Translations under genes and position numbers: made by a program
Shown here: positions 7,681 through 14,647 of the stretch, in pieces
How the letters are laid out: every line of letters begins with the position of its first letter
Numbering within the stretch: the first letter of the stretch is position 1
Assembly: GCF_000763945.1 (NCBI RefSeq)
Contig: NZ_JQFJ01000002.1
Location: 1-64,000, forward strand
Origin: Sphingopyxis sp. MWB1
Lineage (GTDB): Bacteria; Pseudomonadota; Alphaproteobacteria; Sphingomonadales; Sphingomonadaceae
Length of the DNA: 64,000 nucleotides
Direction: 5' to 3'
The notes under the pieces: generated by a model
What the model was told of the DNA's origin: nothing
The model's database searches: none
The model's input: only the letters and a program-made list of their open reading frames with translations

Positions 7681-8177
7681 TTCGCGGCCACCGCCGCGCG
7701 GCAGAGTGTCAGCGCCCGCATCATATGATATTCGACGGTCTGGACGCAGACACCGAGCCGCTCGGCGATCTCCATGTAGGTCAGATGGCGCATTCGGTGC
7801 ATGACGAAGACGCGCCGGGTCTTGGGCGGCATGGCGCGCACGGTTCGCCGGTAAAGATGGAACAGGTCGATCGCTTCGATCCGCCAAGTCTGATCGGCGT
7901 CGGTTGGCGCGATCCATTCTTCGTCGAATGGAAAACAGACGGGGCGGTTCACCATCTTCCGGCGCGCGCGGTCGATAAGGAGGTTGCGCGTGATCCGGGT
8001 CAGATAGGCGCCGTAATTCTCGATCCTTTCCAATTCTTTGCTGCGGAGCAGCCGCGCGAAAATCTCCTGCGCAAGGTCCGGTGCTTCCTCGGGGCCCACC
8101 CGTCGTTTGAGATAGCGAAGCAATCGAGGATGCTCGGCGCGATAGACGGTATCGAGCGTTCGGATGATGCCTGTCAT
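7677..8177 (-). CDS. ECF RNA polymerase sigma factor (first of tandem pair)
   Basis: A 166-residue ECF sigma factor. Region 2 is YRAEHPRLLRYLKRRVG, then APDLAQEIFARLLRS and YLTRITRNLLIDRARR. Region 4 is TRRVFVMHRMRHLTYMEIAERLG plus VQTVEYHMMRALTLC. Region 2 can be aligned almost residue for residue with the following sigma factor, roughly half identical by eye, so the pair arose by duplication. The gene overlaps both neighbours by 4 bp (ATGA at 8174-8177 and 7677-7680), forming a tight cassette with the nucleotidyltransferase-like gene upstream. It would direct RNA polymerase to a small set of promoters, possibly on the mobile element. The controlling signal is unknown. Confidence 0.9.
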   Translation of the reverse strand: MTGIIRTLDTVYRAEHPRLLRYLKRRVGPEEAPDLAQEIFARLLRSKELERIENYGAYLTRITRNLLIDRARRKMVNRPVCFPFDEEWIAPTDADQTWRIEAIDLFHLYRRTVRAMPPKTRRVFVMHRMRHLTYMEIAERLGVCVQTVEYHMMRALTLCRAAVAAK

Positions 8178-8665
8178 GGCCGCACCCTCCCACTCTCGCG
8201 GCCACCCAGCGGCGCATCGCGCGAAGCGCGATAGAGGGTGATGCCGGCCTCCAGCCGGTTGAGGATGAACCTGTCGCGCTCCGCTTTGGCGATGCGGATG
8301 TCGGCGCGAGAGTAAATCTCAAGATCGACCGCGCAGCGGTCGCCAAGTTCGCGGCAAATGACGTCGCGGGCACGGCGCCAGCAGCATTCTTCCTTGAAAA
8401 GCTGATGATTGACGACGACCCAGAGTTCGTAATCGGAAAAGTCGATCGTTCTCTTGTCTTCGTACCAATTTCGCCGCGCATAGGGTCCGATCAGGACGAT
8501 GCGTTTGATCCGCCCCGGTTCGGGCGCTTGCACTTGGGCTGGTTCGAAGAAGGCGCGCAGGATGCGCGTGACCTTCTCGATCTCGCCCTGCTTGCGGCGA
8601 ATCAGATGGCCGACACGCGCCATCACGACTTCGCGCGCGTAAACGTCGTTCGTTGGGGTAGACAT
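8174..8665 (-). CDS. Degenerate nucleotidyltransferase-like (MNT) protein
   Basis: A 163-residue protein with a polymerase beta-like nucleotidyltransferase fold, judged by IKRIVLIGPYARRNW, FSDYELWVVVN and a later AVDLEIYS strand. The catalytic signature is altered. The family GSxARG is GPYARR here, and the SDxD pair is SDYE, so enzymatic activity is doubtful. It resembles the N-terminal half of the MNT-HEPN protein upstream (helix, IGPYARRNW versus FGSHARGDW, end GITLYRAS versus GIAVYEAD) but lacks the HEPN half. The ATG at 8665 is preferred over one at 8713 because the alignment begins after it. It overlaps the sigma factor by 4 bp, suggesting it controls or responds with the sigma pair. Confidence 0.7.
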   Translation of the reverse strand: MSTPTNDVYAREVVMARVGHLIRRKQGEIEKVTRILRAFFEPAQVQAPEPGRIKRIVLIGPYARRNWYEDKRTIDFSDYELWVVVNHQLFKEECCWRRARDVICRELGDRCAVDLEIYSRADIRIAKAERDRFILNRLEAGITLYRASRDAPLGGRESGRVRP

Positions 8666-8802
8666 GATAAGCTCGCACAGCGGCGGTCCGCGCTTCGATG
8701 CGCGAATGTGCAAGCGGTGTCCGCTGTGCGCCGCTAATGCGGTCTACAGCAACTGCCCGACCTTAAGGGCCGGACCTGCATGATGCTGGCAGGACGTTCC
8801 TC

Positions 8803-8828
8803 GGGATGGACGCCAGTCATTCCATCCC
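8803..8828 (-). terminator. Stem-loop after the MNT-HEPN gene
   Basis: An 8-bp perfect inverted repeat (GGGATGGA / TCCATCCC, loop 10 nt) lies in the 220-bp gap between the MNT-HEPN stop and the start of the nucleotidyltransferase-sigma cassette. No T-run follows. It may end the upstream transcript or serve as an operator for the cassette. Confidence 0.35.
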
Positions 8829-8885
8829 GTAGACAAGATTATGTCAGAATCCGGGAGTCCCGGCAAGCGGGGCGGCGCAACGCAA

Positions 8886-9806
8886 TTATGCGCGAGCCGC
8901 CTTTTCGAGTTCGGCGATCTTGTCAGCGCAGACCTCGTGGACGACGCGGCCGAGTTCTTCGACGCGCTCGCCAAGCCAGGTCAGTTCCTCTTCGCTGATC
9001 CGGTACTGACGCGAATACCTTGCCTTCGTATACGCTTCCTTGAGCTTCTGGAACATCGCGCGATCGCGGCGACTGGCCTCGGGCCAGATACCGTAGAGTC
9101 GCCGGTCGAGGCCTTCGGCGAGCGACCGAAGGAAGGCGATATTGTGGTTGTACGGCGTGTAATACGTCAGCGTGAGCATCAGTCCTTGGTACAGGCGTTC
9201 GGTTGCCTGATGCAGCATAAACGCGGCGTCGCGATGCTCATGCTGGGATAGGAAAAAGAGGAAACCCTTCTGGGCGCTGGCCGCTTGTGGCATCCATTCT
9301 TCAAAATACTCTCGCGCGGTATCTAAGGCTTGCTGCGGTGTCTTCGGTTTGGGCGTAGCGAGTCCGTTGCCGTCGGCTTCATAAACGGCAATCCCATCCT
9401 TCGCGACCTCCATAAAAAAGACGCGCCCATGCGCGAGCCCGTCGTTCACTTCGTGCAGCGAATGAACGATGAAGTTGACCGGTGTCCTCAGCGTCTTCTC
9501 GATGGTGTAGGCGCGGATCAGCCGTTCCTCGGCCTTCGCCCAATAGGCGGCACGGTCGGTTAGTTCCTTCTGGCTGACGATGACGAGAATATCGTAATCG
9601 GATTTATATTGGTTCGCCGACAGCGGCGCATCGACCCAATCGCCGCGCGCGTGTGATCCGAACAGGATGATTTTGAGGATGCGGGCTCCCTTGCGGCGCC
9701 CGGTCGCATTTTCGGTGGCGGCGCCGAACTCGTCGAAGATGATCTCGACGATACGCTCAAGCTCGCGCTGCTTGGCGGCAGGAAGATGATCGAGGTCGGT
9801 TCGCAT
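8886..9806 (-). CDS. Fused nucleotidyltransferase-HEPN domain protein (MNT-HEPN)
   Basis: A 306-residue protein. Residues ~1-150 form a minimal nucleotidyltransferase with an intact signature: ILFGSHARGDW (about 47-57) and KSDYDILVIV (about 68-77). Residues ~160-300 form a HEPN domain, with a helical bundle containing QHEHRDAAFMLHQATERLYQGLML, YTPYNHNI, and a C-terminal ARYSRQYRISEEEL. As separate proteins, such pairs are toxin-antitoxin systems in which MNT modifies the HEPN RNase (established for HepT/MntA). Fused forms are common but less well understood. I see no clear RX4-6H RNase motif, so RNase activity is uncertain. It lies downstream of a terminator after the ParB-like gene and upstream of the sigma cassette. 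Confidence 0.82.
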   Translation of the reverse strand: MRTDLDHLPAAKQRELERIVEIIFDEFGAATENATGRRKGARILKIILFGSHARGDWVDAPLSANQYKSDYDILVIVSQKELTDRAAYWAKAEERLIRAYTIEKTLRTPVNFIVHSLHEVNDGLAHGRVFFMEVAKDGIAVYEADGNGLATPKPKTPQQALDTAREYFEEWMPQAASAQKGFLFFLSQHEHRDAAFMLHQATERLYQGLMLTLTYYTPYNHNIAFLRSLAEGLDRRLYGIWPEASRRDRAMFQKLKEAYTKARYSRQYRISEEELTWLGERVEELGRVVHEVCADKIAELEKAARA

Positions 9807-9853
9807 TCCTCAAGAATCTTCGGGCAATGCCCGTCACTTGGCAAGAACAGATT

Positions 9854-9874
9854 GCCCGGCGCTTTGCGCCGGGC
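9854..9874. repeat. Perfect GC-rich hairpin between parB-like and MNT-HEPN genes
   Basis: GCCCGGCGC and GCGCCGGGC flank a 3-nt loop. The hairpin lies about 48 bp upstream of the MNT-HEPN start on its transcript, just after the T-run of the preceding terminator. It could strengthen termination or shape the 5' leader of the MNT-HEPN mRNA. Confidence 0.5.
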
Positions 9875-9875
9875 G

Positions 9876-9909
9876 AAAAATCTGGAGGGACGAGCAAAGC
9901 CGTCCCTCC
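9876..9909 (-). terminator. Rho-independent terminator of the ParB-like gene
   Basis: Read on the minus strand, an 8-bp stem GGAGGGAC / GTCCCTCC with a 10-nt loop is followed by AGATTTTTC. It starts about 20 bp after the ParB-like stop codon. Stem, position and T-run fit an intrinsic terminator. Confidence 0.65.
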
Positions 9910-9929
9910 AATTTGGCCGCTGGGAGAAA

Positions 9930-11678
9930 TCAGGCCGCTTCGCGAAGTTCCGGTTCGGCCTCGACCTGCCCCGGAGCAAGCAGCGACGCAATGCGTTCGC
10001 TCCGCTCGACACAGCCGACACCGCCGCGCTCGGTATAGCCGCTCGGCGGAAAGGCGAACCAGCGCGGAAGCCAGCCCTCGACCTTTGCCCGGCCATTGCT
10101 GCCAGTGAGACAATCGACGAGGATGCTCCGCTGCACCTTGGCGGTGGCTCCCGCGTTGGCCTCGGCGACGTCAGTGCCCGCTACCTCTGCAACGACAGCA
10201 TTGAGTAATTGCTTGTCGCGAATGAGGTCGGGCAGCACGGTCGTATCGTTCCAGCATGTCCGCAAATCGGTTTCGGTTACTTGCCCCAGCATATCGACCT
10301 CGGTGCCGCCGACGGCAAGCGTCTCGCCCATCACGACGGGAAGGATGCTCATCACCGCCTCATCGGACAGCGCCGCCAAGCGGGCGTACAGACCGGAAAC
10401 GCCATGATCGCCGTCATAGCCGCCGACGACGGTCGGGGCTTCGGCATCGAATCCAATGAGGTCAAGCACCGACCGCCGCGCTTTGTCGAACGCGGCCTCG
10501 CTCGCCGATACCTCGACGCTCTCGGCGATGGCATCGCTCGCCGCGCGCTGCTTCTCGACATCGGTACGCCAGAGGTGCGAGCCGACGATGGCATGGGCGA
10601 CCATCATGCGCAGCGCAATGGCGGGTTGGGATAGCAAGGATGCGCGCACGGCGGCATGACGGTGAAGGTCGATATAATTGCCGAGCGCCGCATTGACTTC
10701 GGGACGCACCGGCTTGTTGGTGTTCAGTTCACCCTTGACCCGCTGCCGCGCTTCCTTGGTGGTGATATAACCCTCGTGGAAGGCGACCTCGCCGCGATGA
10801 GTGACGGTCACGAACACTTTGCCACCCTTCTTTTTCGGGCAGCGTTCGTGCTCCCACGTATTGAAGTAGGTGCCGCGTTCCATGACGACGACATCGGACC
10901 AGCCGCTGTCGCTGTAGAAGGCGGCCTGCTTCTCGACCTCGGCCATCTGCGCCGTCCAGAAGACATCGGCATCGGCAAAATAGCTGTCCTCGCCGAACAA
11001 ATCCGAAATCACTTCGCCCGCATAATCGGCAAGGTCGAACATCGCGACCTTCGCCGCAATCGCGCTGCCGCCGAACAGCCATGCTTTAAGCTGGCTTCCG
11101 GTCGGCGCATGCTTTTCAGGGCAGTCGACCAGCGCCAGCCATTCGCGCTGCTGCGCCTTGGTGGCAAGGGTCAGGTGGCGCATGGTGACGGCATCGAATT
11201 TGTCGGCGCGATACATGGTGCGGATGCGGGGGAGCAGATTGCCGATGGCGAGCGTCCGCTTCACCTGTAACGCGGTGAGTCCAAAGGTCAGGCCGATGTC
11301 CTCGATGCTCCGCCCTTCGCGGACAAGGCGGGTGAAGGATTCGCAGCGGTTGACCTCATCGGAGTCCAACCGGGCGATATTCTCGATCAGCGAGGCTTCC
11401 AATGCCGCCGCATCGTCCCCGGCTTCGATCACAGCGCAAGGCAGCGGGTCGATGCCATCCTGTTCCTCGGCAACGGTCAGCGCCGCATGATAGCGCCGCT
11501 TGCCCGCCACGATCTCGTAGGCCCCGTCTTCCGCTCTCGGCCTGATGATCAGCGGCACCAGAATGCCGCGCGCCCGGACGGACGGCAGGATATTGGTGAG
11601 GTCCGGCTTCTTGGTCACTCCCCGCATGTTGGCGGGCGACACAGAGAGGTTGGCGATGTCGATATGTTTGAGTTCCAT
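9930..11678 (-). CDS. ParB/RepB/Spo0J family protein
   Basis: A 582-residue protein with an N-terminal ParB-like nuclease/CTPase domain (SPANMRGVTKKPDL, then GILVPLIIRPR and EIVAGKRRYHAAL). The arginine-rich box contains ASLIENIARLDSDEVNRCESF. A helix-turn-helix follows (SIEDIGLTFGLTALQVKRTLAIGNLLP). The ~350-residue C-terminal part is not a domain I can name. Such long ParB-like proteins are frequent on plasmids and integrative elements of sphingomonads. No parA partner is present, so it may regulate transcription or replication of the element rather than partition it. The ATG at 11678 has an AAGGAGA site 6 bp upstream and follows a long structured leader. Confidence 0.85.
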   Translation of the reverse strand: MELKHIDIANLSVSPANMRGVTKKPDLTNILPSVRARGILVPLIIRPRAEDGAYEIVAGKRRYHAALTVAEEQDGIDPLPCAVIEAGDDAAALEASLIENIARLDSDEVNRCESFTRLVREGRSIEDIGLTFGLTALQVKRTLAIGNLLPRIRTMYRADKFDAVTMRHLTLATKAQQREWLALVDCPEKHAPTGSQLKAWLFGGSAIAAKVAMFDLADYAGEVISDLFGEDSYFADADVFWTAQMAEVEKQAAFYSDSGWSDVVVMERGTYFNTWEHERCPKKKGGKVFVTVTHRGEVAFHEGYITTKEARQRVKGELNTNKPVRPEVNAALGNYIDLHRHAAVRASLLSQPAIALRMMVAHAIVGSHLWRTDVEKQRAASDAIAESVEVSASEAAFDKARRSVLDLIGFDAEAPTVVGGYDGDHGVSGLYARLAALSDEAVMSILPVVMGETLAVGGTEVDMLGQVTETDLRTCWNDTTVLPDLIRDKQLLNAVVAEVAGTDVAEANAGATAKVQRSILVDCLTGSNGRAKVEGWLPRWFAFPPSGYTERGGVGCVERSERIASLLAPGQVEAEPELREAA

Positions 11679-11772
11679 GACTTGTCTCCTTTGCTCTTCA
11701 ACCACCGCAGCCCCGGATGAGCGGGGGGAGCGGCGAGAGCGACCGGGGAGGCCCGCCACAAAGGCAGGGCGC

Positions 11773-11961
11773 ACCCGAAGGGTCGAAATGCAATGGAGAA
11801 CCCCGAAAGGGGTTGCGCACTGCCGGGCGGGCCTCAGAGGAGAGCGACGCTCCCACCGCACGGCCGGAGATCAACGCCAGCGCGCGAACGCGCGATGACC
11901 TTCGGGCCGGAGCCAAGCTCCGACCTCTTGCGTCGGCGATCGTCACGGCCGTCAGCCGACG
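11773..11961 (-). promoter_or_regulatory. Structured 5' leader of the ParB-like gene
   Basis: Six or more short GC-rich hairpins follow each other upstream of the ParB-like start: 11773-11783 (ACCC/GGGT), 11799-11814 (AACCCC/GGGGTT), 11842-11852, 11881-11894 (CGCGCG both sides), 11908-11922 (CGGAGC/GCTCCG) and 11931-11961 (CGTCGGC/GCCGACG). Loops are 2-4 nt, several read as TTC or TTTC on the transcribed strand. No protein-coding frame here is convincing. It may be a regulatory leader or a structured small RNA. Confidence 0.4.
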
Positions 11962-12331
11962 AGACGGCGCGTGAGCGCAGGCTCGGTGGAGCGAAGCGGA
12001 ATAGAGCGCGGCCATCGCAGATGGGACGCCCGCTTCTCTAGCTGCTCACATAGGGTCCAGGCACAAATGAGCGGCTTTCGATCTTATGGGGTCGTTTCTG
12101 CGACATGCTTCCGCAATCGAAGCTGCAGGAACCATAGGTGACACGAGAGGCAGATCGATGCCTCCCCCATTGCGTGAACCGAATCGACTGATGCAAACTG
12201 GCTGGTGGCGGGCAGACCATCAATGACGAGGCCTGCGATATGACAAGAACAGATAAAGCTGCACGCTCGTCGAACGGCGCATCCGGCAAAAGGCCAGCCA
12301 ATTCTTTCCAGGGCTTTCCTATTCGCGCCCT
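11962..12331. other. Gene-free region between ParB-like gene and alpA
   Basis: About 370 bp without a convincing gene. It should contain the promoter of the ParB-like gene (minus) and part of that of alpA (plus). A small stem (GAGGCA/TGCCTC near 12150) is visible. An open frame at 12240-12497 has no recognisable features and a poor start context, so it was not called. Confidence 0.4.
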
Positions 12332-12419
12332 TTGGCGCCGATTGGCGCCTTTTGAGCGCTATTGTTGTCGGGCGCCTGTTTTCGCATCCTATGGTTCGAT
12401 TGCACCGGAATGCACCGAA
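12332..12419 (+). promoter_or_regulatory. 10-bp phased repeats upstream of alpA
   Basis: TTGGCGCC occurs at 12332-12339 and again at 12342-12349, exactly one helical turn apart, with a further GGCGCC at 12371-12376. TGCACCGGA at 12401 and TGCACCGAA at 12411 form a second pair, again 10 bp apart. These are candidate operators for AlpA or another element-encoded regulator. Confidence 0.4.
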
Positions 12420-12501
12420 GAGACACTTGAAAGGCAGGTGCCGTTTATCGAAATTCGTGCCGAGGGGGCATCGTCAACTATCCGCCAATGGAGATAACCC
12501 C

Positions 12502-12729
12502 ATGCCTGCTCCCGATAGAATTCTCCGCCTCGATACCGTCCGTCATCGCACCGGCCTGTCGCGCTCGACCATCTATCGCAAGATCGCCGAAGGCACCTTC
12601 CCGAGGCAGGTCAAGGTGAGCGTTCACGGCGCCGGCTGGCACGAGTCCAAGATCAATCGATGGATCGCCGATCCGCCCGCCTACCGCGCCGAGAATGACG
12701 ATCGGCCCGTCGATGACGGGCCGCTATGA
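12502..12729 (+). CDS. alpA: AlpA-family DNA-binding regulator
   Basis: A 75-residue MerR-like winged helix protein of the AlpA type. It has RILRLDTVRHRTGLSRSTIYRKIAEGTFPRQVKV followed by GWHESKINRWIADP, which is the family signature. In prophage CP4-57, AlpA activates excision (established for the family founder). Here it probably controls the serine recombinase downstream or acts as excision factor. The start ATG at 12502 has GGAG 9 bp upstream. It overlaps the next small gene by 4 bp (ATGA at 12726). Phased repeats lie upstream and may be its binding sites. Confidence 0.88.
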   Translation: MPAPDRILRLDTVRHRTGLSRSTIYRKIAEGTFPRQVKVSVHGAGWHESKINRWIADPPAYRAENDDRPVDDGPL

Positions 12730-12932
12730 AAAAGGATGATGCACCGCGCTCGCGCCCCATCGCACCCGCCAACGACAACCACATTGTCCCTGATCCGGTC
12801 GCCATCGATGCGGCCCTGACGCGCATCGCCGAGGCGATCGGCCGACATATCGCCCGCGAGCATATTCGGGCGCGCTGTGCGGCGAACGATAACGATCCTC
12901 AGCCGGAAAAGCCTCGGTCCCCAAAGCATTGA
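12726..12932 (+). CDS. Small hypothetical protein between alpA and recombinase
   Basis: A 68-residue polar protein, start MKKDDAPRSRPIAPANDN, coupled to alpA by an ATGA overlap. The middle (DAALTRIAEAIGRHIAREHIRAR) is likely one amphipathic helix. Two short NDN motifs occur (APANDNH and AANDNDP). I do not recognise a family. Position between alpA and the recombinase, in the same transcript, suggests a role in integration or excision, such as a recombination directionality factor, but this is inference only. Confidence 0.6.
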   Translation: MKKDDAPRSRPIAPANDNHIVPDPVAIDAALTRIAEAIGRHIAREHIRARCAANDNDPQPEKPRSPKH

Positions 12933-13005
12933 CCATAGGGTGTTTGCGCGGGACACTGTCTTACTCGGCTGTGCGGGCCATACTCCCGCCACGCGAAAGG
13001 AAGAC

Positions 13006-14643
13006 ATGATGATCCGCGCCGCGCTCTATGCCCGCTATTCCTCCGACCAGCAGAATGCCGCGTCGATTGCCGACCAGCAGCGCATCTGCCGCGAACGCGC
13101 CGAACGCGAAGGCTGGCAAATCGTCGCCAGCTTCGAAGACGCCGCGATCTCGGGCGCGACCATGATCCTGCGTCCGGGTGTCCAGCGGCTGCTTGCCGAA
13201 GCGCAAGCGGGGAAGTTCGATATCGTGCTCGCCGAAGCGCTTGACCGCGTGTCGCGCGATCAGGCCGATGTCGCAACCTTCTACAAGCATTTGCAGTTCG
13301 CGCGCGTCCCGCTGATCACGCTTGCCGAAGGCGAAATCTCCGAGCTGCATGTCGGGCTGAAAGGCACGATGAACGCGCTGTTCCTCAAAGACCTTGCGAA
13401 GAAGACGCATCGCGGCCTGCGCGGGCGGGTCGAGAAGGGATTTTCCGCTGGCGCGGTCGGCTACGGTTATCGGATGGTCCGGCGCCTCACCAGCGAAGGT
13501 GAGCTTGTACGTGGCGAACGCGAAATCGATCCGGTACAGGCGTTGGTCGTCGAGCGCATCTTCCGCGAGTTTGCGGACGGCAAGAGCCCGCTTGCCATTG
13601 CGCGCGACCTCAATGCCGAAGGCGTTGCCGGTCCGGCGGGCAAGTCATGGCGCGACACCAGCATCCGCGGCGATGTTCGCCGGGGAACCGGCATCATCAA
13701 CAACGAGCTTTATGTCGGCGTCCGCGTCTGGAACCACAAACATAGCGTCACCGATCCCGCCTCGGGCAAGAGCGTCACCCGGTTCAACCCGGAATCGGAA
13801 TGGATTAGGAATGAGGTGCCCGAGCTTCGGATCGTCGCCGACGATCTTTGGGAAGCGGCCAAGCGCCAGCAACGGGCGCTTGCCGAACGCCATGCCGGAA
13901 TCCGGGAAGCGGCGCAGGCGCGCGCGCTCGTCGGGGCGCGGCGCCCGGCCTATCTCCTGTCAGGCCTTCTCGAATGCGGTGTTTGCGGCGGCACTTATGC
14001 CGTGGTCGTCGGCGACCGCTATGGATGCGTCGGCCATCATCGTAGCCGTAGCTGCACCAACAGTCGGACGATCCGGCGCGGTGAACTGGAACGCCGGGCA
14101 CTTGCCGGTATCACCGAAAAGCTCGTGTCGGCCGACAAGATCGAGGCGGCGGTCGCGGCCTATGCGGCGCACATCAACCGCGAGAATCGCGAGCAGCGCA
14201 TTCAGGCGGAGGCAGACCGGCGGGGACTGGCACGGATCGACAAGGCTGTCGCGGGCATCATCGCGGCGATCGAGGATGGACTCTACCAGCCCGCCATGAA
14301 GGCGCGGATGGACGAACTCGAACGCGAGCGGGTCGAGATCACCGCGCGGCTGGCGGAAGCGCCGCAAGAAGTCCCCGACGTTCATCCCGGCATTGCGGAA
14401 ATCTACCAGCGCAAAGTCGTCAAGCTCGCCGAAACGCTCGATGACCCCGAAACGCGGCTCGACGCGTCAAGCGACATTCGTTCGCTCGTCGGCAAGATCG
14501 TCCTCCATCCGGGCGCGAAGCGCGGCGAGGTGCACGCGACGCTCCACGGCTCGCTCATGGGCATTCTCGACTTCGCTAACGATAACCTGCAAACCGGGGA
14601 GCGCCGAGTTATAACATCGGTGCCCCCGGGTTCGCGGGGGTGA
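13006..14643 (+). CDS. Large serine recombinase (element integrase)
   Basis: A 545-residue site-specific recombinase. The N-terminal resolvase domain starts MMIRAALYARYSSDQQN, with the catalytic serine at about residue 12, and holds VLAEALDRVSRDQADVATFYKHL. A recombinase domain follows (AGAVGYGYRMV, then IFREFADGKSPLAIARDLNAEG and GILNNELYVG-like GIINNELYVG). A zinc ribbon has paired cysteines (CGVCGGTY and the later GCVGHHRSRSC). The C-terminal region is coiled coil. It would integrate and excise the element. The ATG at 13006 has AAGGAAG upstream. It ends 4 bp before the convergent dioxygenase gene. Confidence 0.93.
   Translation: MMIRAALYARYSSDQQNAASIADQQRICRERAEREGWQIVASFEDAAISGATMILRPGVQRLLAEAQAGKFDIVLAEALDRVSRDQADVATFYKHLQFARVPLITLAEGEISELHVGLKGTMNALFLKDLAKKTHRGLRGRVEKGFSAGAVGYGYRMVRRLTSEGELVRGEREIDPVQALVVERIFREFADGKSPLAIARDLNAEGVAGPAGKSWRDTSIRGDVRRGTGIINNELYVGVRVWNHKHSVTDPASGKSVTRFNPESEWIRNEVPELRIVADDLWEAAKRQQRALAERHAGIREAAQARALVGARRPAYLLSGLLECGVCGGTYAVVVGDRYGCVGHHRSRSCTNSRTIRRGELERRALAGITEKLVSADKIEAAVAAYAAHINRENREQRIQAEADRRGLARIDKAVAGIIAAIEDGLYQPAMKARMDELERERVEITARLAEAPQEVPDVHPGIAEIYQRKVVKLAETLDDPETRLDASSDIRSLVGKIVLHPGAKRGEVHATLHGSLMGILDFANDNLQTGERRVITSVPPGSRG
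14623..14640 (+). terminator. Hairpin at the recombinase 3' end
   Basis: CCCCCG and CGGGGG flank a 6-nt loop, ending 1 bp before the TGA of the recombinase gene. It sits at the convergent junction with the dioxygenase gene and could terminate either transcript. It may also belong to the attachment site. Confidence 0.4.
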
Positions 14644-14647
14644 CAGC

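Larger units (their letters stand above)
2695..14647. mobile_element. Integrative and mobilizable element (IME), left end missing
   Basis: This block combines a MobQ relaxase with oriT, TraD-like accessory proteins, a ParB-like protein, an AlpA-type regulator and a large serine recombinase. That is the standard content of an alphaproteobacterial integrative mobilizable element. No VirB/TrbB-type secretion genes or coupling protein are present, so transfer would need a helper system. The right boundary is placed near 14647 because the recombinase stops 4 bp from a convergent chromosomal gene. The left boundary is set by the end of the IS3 copy and is probably a deletion endpoint. No pair of attachment repeats was found by eye. 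Confidence 0.7.

Noticed and set aside
7108..8481. A single 457-codon frame covering both sigma factor genes
   Set aside because: Its first half is the first sigma gene read in the wrong frame; only its last 190 codons encode a real protein. The true structure is two separate, overlapping genes.
12240..12497. An 85-codon open frame upstream of alpA
   Set aside because: It has no ribosome-binding site, no recognisable motif, and overlaps the phased operator-like repeats.
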